DNA of 34,692 nucleotides. Origin: Solirubrobacteraceae bacterium (GTDB taxonomy: Bacteria; Actinomycetota; Thermoleophilia; Solirubrobacterales; Solirubrobacteraceae). Positions within the stretch are counted from its first letter, which is position 1, and every line of letters begins with the position of its first letter. Position numbers and translations under genes: made by a program. The notes below the pieces were generated by a model that was given only the letters and a program-made list of their open reading frames with translations, was not told where the DNA came from and did no database searches. Where the stretch lies: positions 1 through 34,692 of the forward strand of contig JADGPP010000032.1 in assembly GCA_017882375.1 (NCBI GenBank), read 5' to 3'. Below are positions 12,647 to 21,002 of the stretch, one piece after another.

Positions 12647-13376
12647 GCGACGACAAGCTACGGTCGAGCTCCCGGGCAAGAGCACGCGGGCTCTCGAGCG
12701 GCAACCGATGGCCGCCTGGGACGATCCGTAGCTCTGCATGAAGGCATCGATCTCGCATCCGCCTACCGAGCGCGATGAACTTCTTGTCGCGTTCGCCGAC
12801 GACGATGCTCACCGGCATGGTCAACTCCCCCATCCTGTCCCACAGCGACGCCATCTCACCGGTGCCCAAGCCACGCATCGCCGCAGCAAGCGCCTGCGGG
12901 CGGTTGCGCTGCTGTTCCTCGAGCGCCAGGGCGCTGACCTCGGGGGGGTCGCCGGCGAACAGCGGCTGCGTGCACCAGCGCTCGCCGAAGCGCTCGAAGG
13001 GCGCCCGTTCCAGCTCCTCGGCGAGCTGCTGGTCTGCCACCGTGCGTCGCGCGCGCTCGGCCGGATCCTCGATGCCGGGGCTGCTCGAGACGAGGATCAG
13101 CCTCGTCACTCGCTCCGGTGCGGCCAGCGCGACGTGCAGAGCGATGCGCCCGCCCATCGAGTATCCGCACAGCGCGAAGCGCTCGGCGCTGGTCGCAAGC
13201 ACCGTTCCCACACACGCCTCGATGGTGATCGGACCCCGATACGACGCCGCCTCACCGTGCCCGGGCAGGTCCAGCGCCTGCGGACGATAGCGTTGCGAGT
13301 CCAGTTGCTCGACGACCCGCTCCCACGCGCGATGCGTGCCGCCAAAGCCATGCAACAAGACCAACGTCTGCGGCAC
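12642..13376 (-). CDS. menH: SHCHC synthase-type alpha/beta hydrolase
   Basis: MenH eliminates pyruvate from SEPHCHC to give SHCHC, the step between MenD and MenC. The 244-aa protein is a compact alpha/beta hydrolase: HGFGGT (9-14) oxyanion region, nucleophile S73 in GYSMGG, D197 in GERDKKF and H223 in PGGHRLPLE. The LDLPGHGEA segment is typical of MenH. The annotated start is GTG 13376; a stop codon lies just upstream in frame and TAGGAT ends 6 nt before it, fitting a leaderless mRNA. It is divergent from menD. The hydrolase fold is certain and the MenH role follows from the neighbours and motif match. Confidence 0.9.
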   Translation of the reverse strand: MPQTLVLLHGFGGTHRAWERVVEQLDSQRYRPQALDLPGHGEAASYRGPITIEACVGTVLATSAERFALCGYSMGGRIALHVALAAPERVTRLILVSSSPGIEDPAERARRTVADQQLAEELERAPFERFGERWCTQPLFAGDPPEVSALALEEQQRNRPQALAAAMRGLGTGEMASLWDRMGELTMPVSIVVGERDKKFIALGRRMRDRCLHAELRIVPGGHRLPLESPRALARELDRSLSSR

Positions 13377-13382
13377 ACCGCC

Positions 13383-13388
13383 ATCCTA
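13383..13388 (-). promoter_or_regulatory. Leaderless-type -10 for menH
   Basis: Minus-strand TAGGAT ends 6 nt before the menH GTG. The same bases overlap an AGGA that could act as a weak ribosome-binding site on a longer mRNA. No good -35 is seen. Confidence 0.4.
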
Positions 13389-13464
13389 GACACGCGAGCC
13401 CCGTCTCCATGATCCGCACCCGAGCCATGCACGGTCGGGCCGCCGAGGGAGGACTGTTGCCGCG

Positions 13465-15279
13465 ATGAGCGCCACAGCCGTGGATACCTACGTGCTGCTA
13501 CGCGCGTTCGTAGACGAGCTCGCGCGCAGCGGGATGCGCGCGGCCTGCACCTCACCCGGCTCGCGCTCGGCGCCACTCGTGCTCTCGCTCGCGCGCGAGC
13601 CGCGCCTACGCTGCTACTCCCACATCGACGAGCGCTGCGCCGGGTTCTTCGCGCTCGGTCTCGCGAAGGCGAGCGGCCTGCCGGTGGCCGTCGCCTGCAC
13701 CTCCGGGACCGCTGCCGCCGAGCTGCTGCCCGCCGCGGTCGAGGCGCACGAGGCGCGCGTGCCGCTGCTGCTGCTGACCGCCGATCGCCCCCCCGAGCTG
13801 CGCGAGAACGGCGCAGGACAGGCGATCGACCAGCTGAAGCTGTACGGAGACGCCGCCAAGTGGTTCTTCGAGGTCGGTACGCACGACGCCACCTCCGAGC
13901 AGTTGCGGTGGATGCGCACGCTCGCCTGCCGCGCCTACACCACAGCGCTGGAGGGTCGTCCCGGCGTCGTGCACTTGAACTTCGCACTGCGTGAGCCGCT
14001 CGTGACCGACGAGACGCTCCCCGAGGACACGAGCGGCCGTGCCGACGGGACGCCATTCGTACGTCGCGGCCCGCCATCGCCCCGGCGGTCGCGCGGCGGC
14101 GAAAGCTCGGAAGAGGACCTTTCCCTGCTGCACGCCGTCATCCACAAAGCCCGGCGTGGCGTCGTGGTCGCAGGCCGCGACGAGCGCGTCGTCGCGGAGT
14201 GGTCCGCGGGGGAGCCCGTCGCTGCCTTCGCGGCTGCCGCCGGCTGGCCGCTGCTCGCCGACCCGATGTCCGGCGCGCGCCGCGGCGCGGGCGCCGTCGC
14301 CCACTACGACGCGCTGCTGCGGGATAGCTTCTTCTGCCAGCCACTCGAGCCCGATCTCGTACTGCGCGTCGGCGACCTGCCTGTGTCCAAGCCGCTGCGC
14401 AGCTGGCTTGCCGGCATTGCGCACGTACCCCAGGTCGCGCTCGATGCCGAGACGGCATGGCAGGATCCCGCCTCCGTCCTCTCGGATTCGTTCACTGTCG
14501 ATCCCGCCAGCGTGCTCGGAGCGCTCGCCAAGGCGGGCGTCGGGAGGGCCGAGGATGGTTGGCTTCCCCAGTGGCGTCGCGGCGACGAGCTTGCGGCCGA
14601 GGCGATCCTCGGCCTGCTCGCTGAAGACGGGCTCAGCGAGCCCAGGGTAGCCGCCGAGCTCGGCGTGCTGCTGCCGCAGGAGGCGACGCTGTTCGTCGCG
14701 TCCTCGATGCCCGTGCGTGACATCGAGACTTTCTGGCCCGTGCGTGAGGATCCACCCCGAGTGCTGTGCAATCGCGGCGCCAACGGGATCGACGGGATCG
14801 TGTCGAGTGCCTTCGGCGCCGCAGCCGCCGAACGAGGGCCCGTCGTGCTGCTGATCGGCGACGTCGCGCTCGCGCATGACATCGGCGGCCTGCTCGCCGC
14901 GCGACGGCTCGGCCTGAAGCTGACGATCGTGCTGCTCGACAACGACGGTGGCGGCATCTTCGACTTCCTGCCGATCGCGGATGCGGCGATGGCACGAGCA
15001 GCGGAGACCGCGTCCTCGACCGACCGAGCGGGCGAGGACATCTATACGCGCCACATCGCCACACCCACCGGGCTGAACTTCAAGGACGCGGCAGGTCTCT
15101 ACGAGCTCGAGCACGAGCACGTTGAGGACGTGAAGGGCCTTCGCGCAGCGCTCGAGCGAGCGCTTGCGCACGGGGGCTCGAGCATCGTCGAAGTGCGCGG
15201 CCAGCGCGAGGCGAACGTGACGCTGCACAGGCAGGTGTGGGAGGCCGTCTCGGCGGCTTTGCGCCCCAGAGGAGCCTGA
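13465..15279 (+). CDS. menD: SEPHCHC synthase (2-oxoglutarate-isochorismate adduct synthase)
   Basis: MenD uses ThDP and Mg2+ to decarboxylate 2-oxoglutarate and add it to isochorismate. The 604-aa protein has the N-terminal CTSPGSRSAPL (28-38), the catalytic glutamate E56 in HIDERCAGF, CTSGTAAAELLPA, TADRPPELRENGAGQ, and the ThDP motif from GDVALAHD (465-472) to LLDNDGGGIF (490-499). All are classic MenD segments; a 25-residue charged Arg/Ser/Glu-rich stretch at 197-217 is probably an exposed linker. ATG 13465 has GGAGGA 11 nt upstream. It is transcribed away from menH across an 88-nt gap. Its substrate is made by MenF (16512-17984). Confidence 0.97.
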   Translation: MSATAVDTYVLLRAFVDELARSGMRAACTSPGSRSAPLVLSLAREPRLRCYSHIDERCAGFFALGLAKASGLPVAVACTSGTAAAELLPAAVEAHEARVPLLLLTADRPPELRENGAGQAIDQLKLYGDAAKWFFEVGTHDATSEQLRWMRTLACRAYTTALEGRPGVVHLNFALREPLVTDETLPEDTSGRADGTPFVRRGPPSPRRSRGGESSEEDLSLLHAVIHKARRGVVVAGRDERVVAEWSAGEPVAAFAAAAGWPLLADPMSGARRGAGAVAHYDALLRDSFFCQPLEPDLVLRVGDLPVSKPLRSWLAGIAHVPQVALDAETAWQDPASVLSDSFTVDPASVLGALAKAGVGRAEDGWLPQWRRGDELAAEAILGLLAEDGLSEPRVAAELGVLLPQEATLFVASSMPVRDIETFWPVREDPPRVLCNRGANGIDGIVSSAFGAAAAERGPVVLLIGDVALAHDIGGLLAARRLGLKLTIVLLDNDGGGIFDFLPIADAAMARAAETASSTDRAGEDIYTRHIATPTGLNFKDAAGLYELEHEHVEDVKGLRAALERALAHGGSSIVEVRGQREANVTLHRQVWEAVSAALRPRGA

Positions 15280-15288
15280 GAGGGCTCC
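15271..15288 (+). terminator. Weak hairpin at the menD stop
   Basis: GGAGCC and GGCTCC form a 6-bp stem around the TGA of menD. No T-run follows, so termination would be partial; the next gene begins 66 nt downstream with its own promoter candidate. Confidence 0.3.
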
Positions 15289-15307
15289 CGGCTTCGTTGG
15301 AAACACG

Positions 15308-15337
15308 CTGACAAATTGCTCTACCACCAACTAGCGT
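15308..15337 (+). promoter_or_regulatory. Promoter for the PPIase lipoprotein gene, leaderless geometry
   Basis: CTGACA (15308-15313) and TAGCGT (15332-15337) are separated by 18 bp. The -10 ends 7 nt before GTG 15345, so the predicted transcript starts at or next to the initiation codon. Confidence 0.5.
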
Positions 15338-15344
15338 CCGCAAC

Positions 15345-16511
15345 GTGCTCGCACCCGGTCGCACCATCACGTTCGCCGTGCTCGTCGCGGTTGGCTGCGC
15401 CGCTCCCGGCTGCGGCTCTACGGCATCGCACAACACTGCGCCCGCCGAGCCCGTCGCGTCCACGACCGCACACGACCGTGCGACCAATCAAGTCCGCGCC
15501 ACCGCGCGCAATCCCGTTGCCACGATCGGGGACAAGACGATCACACGCGGCATCCTTGAACATTGGGTCTCCATCGCCAGCCACGGGCAAATCGGAGCAC
15601 CTGAACCGCCCGACTACACGGCCTGCATCGAGTCCTTACGTTCGTCCGGCGCGAGCACCTCGCCGCAAACGACCGAGCAACTCAGGAGCGCTTGCCGGCG
15701 GCAATACGACGAACTCTCCAAGCCGGCGTTGAGCTCGCTGATTCACGCTCAGTGGCTGATCGGTGAGGCGGCCGACCAGGGTTTGAAGGTGGACGAAGCG
15801 AAGCTGAAACGCGAATCCTCGCCGAGCGGTCCGCACGGTGAAGAAGTCCGGCAGACACTCACAAGCACCGGCGAGACCACCTCCGATGTCAAGTTCAACC
15901 TCCTGGTCAGCCAGCTGTCTGACCGGATCAACCGAAAGCTCGAACGTCAGGTGCCTACGGTCACCCGTGCGCAGGTCTCGAAATACTACAAGCGCCACAG
16001 GACGAGCTTCATCGTTCCAGAACAGCGCGACCTGTACGTCCTGCGCACTGCAAGCGACGCGGCGGCGAAGAAGGCAAAGCAAGAAATTGAAGGCGGCGCA
16101 AGCTTCGCGACCATCGTCAAGAAGACTTCACTGCAGCAGCCCGGCGGGGCTCAGGACGGCTTGCTCCTCGGGCTTCGTCCCAACAATTGGCCCGAGCCGC
16201 CGCTCAGCAGGGAAATATTCCACGCGCACCTGAAGACCCTTGGCGGGCCCGTGAAGATCTCACTCGGATATTACGTATTCGAAGTAATCCGCAGAGTTCC
16301 AGCTCGTCAGAGCACGCTGGCCGAGTCCGCGCCCGAGATCGCCGGGCAGTTGCATCAGGTACGGCACGATCGGATATTTTCGCGCTTCGTCGCGGCGTTT
16401 AGGAAGAAGTGGACGTCGAGAACCAACTGCCTCCCCGGCTATGTCGTCAAATACTGCAGGCAGTACAGGTCATCCAAGGCGGAATCGCAGGAAGCGCCGA
16501 ACGTCCTCTAG
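15345..16511 (+). CDS. Parvulin-type peptidyl-prolyl isomerase lipoprotein (PrsA/SurA-like)
   Basis: Such proteins help fold exported proteins outside the membrane. The 388-aa precursor has a short hydrophobic leader ending in a lipobox APGC, with the lipidated cysteine at residue 23, then a Ser/Thr/Ala-rich linker. A SurA-N-like helical part begins at VATIGDKTITRGILEHW (58-74). A PPIC domain spans about 230-330, recognised from PEQRDLYVLRT, GASFATIVKK and GYYVFEV. The C-terminal tail has two cysteines. Codon use is less GC-rich than in the men genes. It is convergent with menF: its TAG (16509-16511) directly abuts menF's stop complement, with no intergenic base. The substrates are unknown. 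Confidence 0.85.
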   Translation: MLAPGRTITFAVLVAVGCAAPGCGSTASHNTAPAEPVASTTAHDRATNQVRATARNPVATIGDKTITRGILEHWVSIASHGQIGAPEPPDYTACIESLRSSGASTSPQTTEQLRSACRRQYDELSKPALSSLIHAQWLIGEAADQGLKVDEAKLKRESSPSGPHGEEVRQTLTSTGETTSDVKFNLLVSQLSDRINRKLERQVPTVTRAQVSKYYKRHRTSFIVPEQRDLYVLRTASDAAAKKAKQEIEGGASFATIVKKTSLQQPGGAQDGLLLGLRPNNWPEPPLSREIFHAHLKTLGGPVKISLGYYVFEVIRRVPARQSTLAESAPEIAGQLHQVRHDRIFSRFVAAFRKKWTSRTNCLPGYVVKYCRQYRSSKAESQEAPNVL

Positions 16512-17984
16512 CTACCCCATCAGCAACGGCAGCAGCGCCTGCAGCTTGAGCTCCGTCTCCGCCAGCTCCGCCGCCGGGTCGGAGTCGCGCACGATGCCGT
16601 TGCCCGCATAGCAACGCGCGACCGAGCCGCGCAGCAGCGCGCAGCGCAGCGCCACGCAGAACTCGCCGTCGCCCGTCGCGTCCGTCCAGCCGACCGGCCC
16701 CGCGTACCAGCCACGGTCGAGGCCCTCGAGCGCCGGGATCAGCGGCGCGGCCTGCGCGAGCGGCTCGCCGCCGACCGCCGGCGTCGGGTGCATCAGCCCG
16801 ACGAGCTCAAGGGCATCCATCGGCGATGCCATCTGCGCGCGGATCGGCGTCGCCAGGTGCTGGATGTTGGCGATCCGCACGAGCTCTGGCTCGGGCGCCG
16901 CCGCAACCCACACCGCGTGCGCGCGCAGCATGCGCTCGATCCGCCGCGCCACGATCGCGTGCTCCTCGCGGTAGCTCTCGTCGCGTAACAGCTGCTCACC
17001 GAGGTGGTCGTCGACCGCCGGATCCGCGCTGCGGCGCGTCGACCCCGCCAGCGCCAGCGTGCTCACGCGGTGGCCCTCGCGGCGCACCAGCAGCTCCGGG
17101 CTCGCCGCCACGAACGCCCCCTCACCGCGCCCCACGCAGAACGTGAAGCACGACGGGAACTCCTCGCGCAGCACGCCCAGCACCGCCGCCGGGTCATACG
17201 GGAGCGGCGCGTGCACCTGCACTTCGCGCGCCAGCACGATCTTCTGCATGCGGCCCTGGCCGATCAGCTCGCCTGCGCGGGCGACGGCCGACTCGAAATG
17301 CTCAGGCGGCATCGCGCTGGCCACCTGGAAGCGACCCGACGGCGCCGGGTCGAGCAGCGGCAGCGGGCGCTGCTGCAGCTCCTCCACCCGCGCCATCAGC
17401 TGTGCCAGCAACTCCTCCGGCAGGTCATCCGGCGAGGCCAGCGCGGTGAGCGTCATGTGGACTGTCAGGTCCCGATCGGAGGTGCCAGCAGCGTGGTCGC
17501 GCTCGCTGCGCTCGCGGCGCGCCAGCGCGACCTCCGGCACCACCAGCGAGGCCGGCTCATAGCCCTGCCAGTGCGGGGAGGCGCCGCCGTCCGGCGCGAA
17601 CGAGAAGCCGCCCACCGCGATCGAGCCCTCCCCCACCGCGGCAGCCGAGAGCGCGCGCCAACGGCTCGCAACCTGCTCGAAGCGCTCCGTCCCGGCGGCT
17701 TGCAGCCTGACGGTCTCGCCCAAGGCCGCCAGTGAGGCGCGGCCGCGGTCGGGCTGCTCAAAAACGAACCACGGCTCGCTCGGGCGGCGTGAGGCGCACG
17801 CGACGGCCGTCGGGTCGACGTCGTGCGGTAGCGCCAGTGAGATCGCCGCCAGCGTCTGCTCGCCGCTGCGGCGGGCGCGCTTGACCGCCGCGCGCAAGCA
17901 CGAGAAAAGGCGCTCGTGCTCGGCCTGCGACAGCGCGAACGGGCCGCCACGGCCCGTGCCGAGGCGTGAGCCGGCCCCGATCAC
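16512..17984 (-). CDS. menF: Isochorismate synthase
   Basis: MenF isomerises chorismate to isochorismate, committing it to menaquinone. The 490-aa protein has a variable N-terminal half and a chorismate-binding domain: catalytic base K248 (QKIVLARE), AASPELLVRREG (293-304), LAGSTRR (312-318), RDESYREEH (334-342), IQHLATPI (374-381), MHPTPAVGG (398-406), GWYAGPVGW (425-433) and the Mg-binding ELAETELK at the end. GTG 17984 lies 4 nt after the ilvN stop, so it is likely read on the ilvBN transcript. Related EntC/DhbC enzymes make siderophore precursors, but with menD, menH, menC, menE and menB around it, MenF is the clear role. Confidence 0.94.
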   Translation of the reverse strand: MIGAGSRLGTGRGGPFALSQAEHERLFSCLRAAVKRARRSGEQTLAAISLALPHDVDPTAVACASRRPSEPWFVFEQPDRGRASLAALGETVRLQAAGTERFEQVASRWRALSAAAVGEGSIAVGGFSFAPDGGASPHWQGYEPASLVVPEVALARRERSERDHAAGTSDRDLTVHMTLTALASPDDLPEELLAQLMARVEELQQRPLPLLDPAPSGRFQVASAMPPEHFESAVARAGELIGQGRMQKIVLAREVQVHAPLPYDPAAVLGVLREEFPSCFTFCVGRGEGAFVAASPELLVRREGHRVSTLALAGSTRRSADPAVDDHLGEQLLRDESYREEHAIVARRIERMLRAHAVWVAAAPEPELVRIANIQHLATPIRAQMASPMDALELVGLMHPTPAVGGEPLAQAAPLIPALEGLDRGWYAGPVGWTDATGDGEFCVALRCALLRGSVARCYAGNGIVRDSDPAAELAETELKLQALLPLLMG

Positions 17985-17988
17985 CCCG

Positions 17989-18555
17989 CTAGGTCTCGCT
18001 GCGCCCCCGCGAGATCGCGATCTCGCCCGTGCGCATCATCTCGATCAGCCCGAACGGCCGGACCATGTCCTCGAACGCCGCGATCTTGTCGGTCGTGCCG
18101 GTCACCTCGACGATCACCGCGCGCTTGGTCACGTCGACGACCTTGCCGCGGAAGATCTCCGCGATCTGCATCAGCTCGCCGCGCTGAGTCCCGTCGGCGG
18201 AGACCTTGAACAGCGCCAGCTCGCGCGCGACCGTGTCGGCCGGCTCCAGATCGCGGATCTTCAGCACGTTGATCAGCTTGTGCAGCTGCTTGGTGACCTG
18301 ATCGATCGGATGCAGCGCGCCGTCGACCGTCAGCGTCACCCGCGAGACCTGATCGTCGTCGGTCGGGCCGACCGTGAGCGTGTCGATGTTGAAGCCGCGC
18401 CGCGCGAACAGCCCGGCGATGCGCGTGAGCACACCCGACTTGTTTTCCACGAGGATCGACAGCACGTGCTTGCGCCCCGTGCGCATGTTCGTCGACGCCT
18501 CCAGCTCCTCGAGGCTGAGCGGCTCCTTTGTTCCCGGCTCACCCATGACGGTCAT
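17989..18555 (-). CDS. ilvN: Acetolactate synthase, regulatory small subunit
   Basis: IlvN activates the catalytic subunit IlvB and mediates valine feedback. The 188-aa product has an N-terminal ACT domain (about 29-103: HVLSILVENKSGVLTRIAG, FARRGFNIDTLTVGPT) and a second ferredoxin-like domain (RELALFKVSADG ... RGKVVDVTKRAVIVEVTG). It is about 20 residues longer at the N-terminus than usual. A start at M24 (MRTGRKHVL) would give the ordinary length, but ATG 18555 overlaps the ilvB TGA as ATGA (18552-18555), which favours the longer form. menF follows after 4 nt. Confidence 0.95.
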   Translation of the reverse strand: MTVMGEPGTKEPLSLEELEASTNMRTGRKHVLSILVENKSGVLTRIAGLFARRGFNIDTLTVGPTDDDQVSRVTLTVDGALHPIDQVTKQLHKLINVLKIRDLEPADTVARELALFKVSADGTQRGELMQIAEIFRGKVVDVTKRAVIVEVTGTTDKIAAFEDMVRPFGLIEMMRTGEIAISRGRSET

Positions 18556-20228
18556 CCCACCATCTCGCGCGCGGCCTGGCCGGCGGGGATCATCGGATAG
18601 GTGTTCTCCTCGCGCGTCACGCGCACGTCGACGAGCACCGGGCCGGGCGTCTCGATCGCCCGCTTCATGTCCTGAACGAGCGTCGTCTTGTCCTCGAAGC
18701 GCATGCCAGTGGCGCCGTAGGCCTCGGCCAGCTTGACGAAGTCGGGGAACTCGCCGGTCTCGACGTGGCTGTATTTGCCGTCCCAGAACAGCTCCTGCCA
18801 CTGCCTGACCATGCCCAGGTAGCCGTTGTTCATGATGAACACCTTGATCGGGATCTGCTCCTGCGCGCAGGTGGCCAGCTCCTGCGCGTTCATCTGCACC
18901 GAGCCGTCTCCCGCGATGCAGCACACGATCCGATCCGGGCAGGCCACCGCGGCGCCCATCGCCGCCGGCAGGCCGAAGCCCATCGTGCCGAGTCCGCCCG
19001 AGTTGATCCAGCGGCGCGGCTTGGGGAAGTCGTAGTACTGCGCCGCCCACATCTGGTGCTGGCCGACGTCGCTGGTGACGATCGCCTCGCCGCCGGTCGC
19101 CTCGTGCAGCGCCTGGACCATGTACTGCGGCTTGATCTCGTTGTCGGAGCTGTCCTGGAAGGCCAGCGGGTACTTCTCGCGCCAGCCCTCGATGCGCGTC
19201 CACCACGCCGCCAGGCGCTCGGGCTCGGCGGCGATCGCGCGGTACTCGATCAACAGCTTCGCCAGCACGTGCTTGGCATCGCCGACGATCGGGATGTGCG
19301 CGGGCACGTTCTTGGAGATCTCCGCCGGGTCGACGTCGATGTGGATGAACTTCGCGCGCGGCGCGAACTCCGACAGCTTGCCGGTGATGCGATCGTCAAA
19401 GCGCGCGCCGACCGCGCAGATCAGGTCGGCCTCGTCCATCGCGTAGTTGGCCGCGCGCGTGCCGTGCATGCCGAGCATGCCCAGCCACTGCGCGTGCGGC
19501 GCCGGGAAGGCGCCCAGGCCCATCAGCGTGCACGTAACGGGAAAGCGGTCCGACGTCGCGAACTCGACCAGCTCGTCGGAGGCTTCGGCGTTGACCACGC
19601 CGCCGCCGGCATAGATCACCGGGCGCTGGGCGGCCGCCAGCGCCTTCGCCGCCTGGCGGATCTGCTTCTGGTTGCCCTCCACGCGCGGCTGATAGCCGGG
19701 CAGGCGCAGGTCGGTGACCGGCTCGTAGTCGATCTCAGCACGGGAAAGGTCTTGAGGGATATCGACCAGGACCGGTCCCGGTCGACCCGAGCGGGCGATG
19801 TGGAAGGCCTCGTGGATCGCCCGCGGAATCTCCTGCGGGCGCTGGATCATGAACGAGTGCTTGACGACCGGCATCGTGATGCCGATCGTGTCGGCCTCCT
19901 GAAAACCGTCGGTGCCGAGCAGTTCCGTGCGCACCTGACCGGTGATGAAGACGACCGGAACGGAGTCCATCATCGCGTCGCAGATCGGCGTGATCAGGTT
20001 GGTCGCGCCGGGCCCGCTCGTGGCGAACGCAACGCCGACCTTTCCGGTGGCCTTCGCATAGCCCTCGGCCGCATGGCCACCGCCGGCCTCGTGGCGCACG
20101 AGGATGTGGCGCAGCCCGCCATTGACGAACGCGTCGTAGGTCGGCAGGTTCGCGCCGCCGGGCAGGCCGAAGACGACCTCCACGCCCTCCGCCTTCAGAC
20201 ATTCCATCACGGCATCGACCGCGCGCAT
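18552..20228 (-). CDS. ilvB: Acetolactate synthase, catalytic large subunit
   Basis: IlvB condenses two pyruvates, or pyruvate with 2-oxobutyrate, to acetohydroxyacids using ThDP, Mg2+ and FAD. The 558-aa protein has the catalytic glutamate E47 (VRHEAGGGHAAEGYA), ATSGPGATNLIT (69-80), the FAD-region ARFDDRITGK (275-284), GTMGFGLPAAMGA (414-426), and the ThDP motif GDGS (440-443) through NNGYLGM (467-473). ATG 20228 is preceded by a near-perfect Shine-Dalgarno AAGGAGGT with 7-nt spacing. A promoter candidate lies about 45 nt upstream. It is the first gene of ilvB-ilvN-menF. Confidence 0.97.
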   Translation of the reverse strand: MRAVDAVMECLKAEGVEVVFGLPGGANLPTYDAFVNGGLRHILVRHEAGGGHAAEGYAKATGKVGVAFATSGPGATNLITPICDAMMDSVPVVFITGQVRTELLGTDGFQEADTIGITMPVVKHSFMIQRPQEIPRAIHEAFHIARSGRPGPVLVDIPQDLSRAEIDYEPVTDLRLPGYQPRVEGNQKQIRQAAKALAAAQRPVIYAGGGVVNAEASDELVEFATSDRFPVTCTLMGLGAFPAPHAQWLGMLGMHGTRAANYAMDEADLICAVGARFDDRITGKLSEFAPRAKFIHIDVDPAEISKNVPAHIPIVGDAKHVLAKLLIEYRAIAAEPERLAAWWTRIEGWREKYPLAFQDSSDNEIKPQYMVQALHEATGGEAIVTSDVGQHQMWAAQYYDFPKPRRWINSGGLGTMGFGLPAAMGAAVACPDRIVCCIAGDGSVQMNAQELATCAQEQIPIKVFIMNNGYLGMVRQWQELFWDGKYSHVETGEFPDFVKLAEAYGATGMRFEDKTTLVQDMKRAIETPGPVLVDVRVTREENTYPMIPAGQAAREMVG

Positions 20229-20270
20229 CTCATCGACCTCCTTCCATCGGCTCGAACTCGCAAAAAAGCC

Positions 20271-20298
20271 AGTGTACCAGGGGGTTTTTCGCGCCCAA
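20271..20298 (-). promoter_or_regulatory. Promoter of ilvB-ilvN-menF
   Basis: On the minus strand TTGGGC (20298-20293) and TACACT (20276-20271) are 16 bp apart. A5-T5-rich tracts flank the -10 (AAAAAA at 20262-20267, TTTTT at 20285-20289). The predicted leader is about 35 nt and ends in the strong ilvB ribosome-binding site, too short for a leader-peptide attenuator. Confidence 0.5.
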
Positions 20299-20344
20299 CG
20301 TGCGCACGTGCGGCCCCGGCGCACGCACCCCGCGACCCGTCGAT

Positions 20345-20362
20345 CCGGCCGGCAGGCCGGCC
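20345..20362 (-). terminator. GC-rich hairpin after the VIT-like gene
   Basis: GGCCGGC and GCCGGCC form a 7-bp stem with a minimal loop, starting a few bases past the stop codon of the VIT-like gene and upstream of the ilvB promoter. There is no T-run. Confidence 0.4.
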
Positions 20363-20368
20363 ATCAGA

Positions 20369-20917
20369 TCAAGAAGATCCGATTCCCACGCCGATCGCCA
20401 GCACGATCACCCCGCCGACGGTCACGACCAGCAGCGACGAGCGCATCGAGACTTCCAGGAAGCGATTGCGCACCCAGGCGATCACGAACAGCTCGACCGC
20501 CACGACGACGCCCGCGACGATCAGCGCCCTGTTGACGTCGGAGATCAGAAACGGAAGCGTGTGAAACAGACCGCCCAGCGTCGTCATCCCGCCGGTGATC
20601 GACCCGCGCACGATCGCCGAGCCGCGGCCGGTCTGCTCGCCGGTGTCCGACAGCGCCTCCGACCAGCCCATGCTCACGCCCGCGCCCAGCGCCGTGGAGA
20701 GGCCGACGAGCAGCGCCGTGTGCGAGCTCGAGGCGATCGCCGCGGCAAAGATCGGCGCCAGCGACGAGACGGTGCCGTCGATCATCCCGACCAGCGCCGG
20801 CTGCACGACGCGCAGGATGAACTCGTGCTCGTCGGCAAAGCCCCAGCGGTGGACCAAGCGGGCGATCGGAGAGTCGTCTGCGGGCTTGGCGGTATCCGTT
20901 TGCGTGCTCATCGTCAC
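20369..20917 (-). CDS. VIT1/CCC1-family-like membrane protein
   Basis: The family exports or stores Fe2+/Mn2+. The 182-aa protein has about five hydrophobic segments after a short polar N-terminus. Segment 1 carries PALVGMIDGTVSSLAPIFAA, matching the D-G-x-V-x-x motif of VIT transporters. The loop after segment 2 has GVSMGWSEALSDTGE, resembling the GxxSMAxxEYLS motif, although the canonical acidic metal ligands are only partly present. It is shorter than most VIT proteins and lacks the cytosolic ferritin-like insert. I start at GTG 20917 because TACTGT (20923-20928) ends 5 nt upstream; ATG 20911 is the alternative. The transport role is inference. Confidence 0.72.
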   Translation of the reverse strand: MTMSTQTDTAKPADDSPIARLVHRWGFADEHEFILRVVQPALVGMIDGTVSSLAPIFAAAIASSSHTALLVGLSTALGAGVSMGWSEALSDTGEQTGRGSAIVRGSITGGMTTLGGLFHTLPFLISDVNRALIVAGVVVAVELFVIAWVRNRFLEVSMRSSLLVVTVGGVIVLAIGVGIGSS

Positions 20918-20922
20918 TCTGG

Positions 20923-20942
20923 ACAGTAGGCCAAAATTTGGC
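20923..20942 (-). promoter_or_regulatory. -10 box and adjoining operator-like palindrome for the VIT-like gene
   Basis: Minus-strand TACTGT (20928-20923) ends 5 nt before GTG 20917. Immediately upstream, GCCAAA-A-TTTGGC (20930-20942) is a perfect 6+6 inverted repeat placed in the -10/-35 spacer, where a repressor would block RNA polymerase. Confidence 0.4.
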
Positions 20943-20958
20943 TTAGGGATGCCGAATC

Positions 20959-20974
20959 AGGGTTAGGCGACCCT
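20959..20974 (-). terminator. Small hairpin between zinc-ribbon and VIT-like genes
   Basis: AGGGT (20959-20963) and ACCCT (20970-20974) form a 5-bp stem with a 6-nt loop, about 30 nt past the stop of the zinc-ribbon gene. It is at best a weak terminator. Confidence 0.25.
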
Positions 20975-21002
20975 TAGCCGACGCCCGGCCCGGAGGGCGA
21001 GC

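Noticed and set aside
18765-20564. 599-codon open frame on the + strand
   Set aside because: Antisense shadow of ilvB, which has full ThDP motifs and a near-perfect ribosome-binding site.
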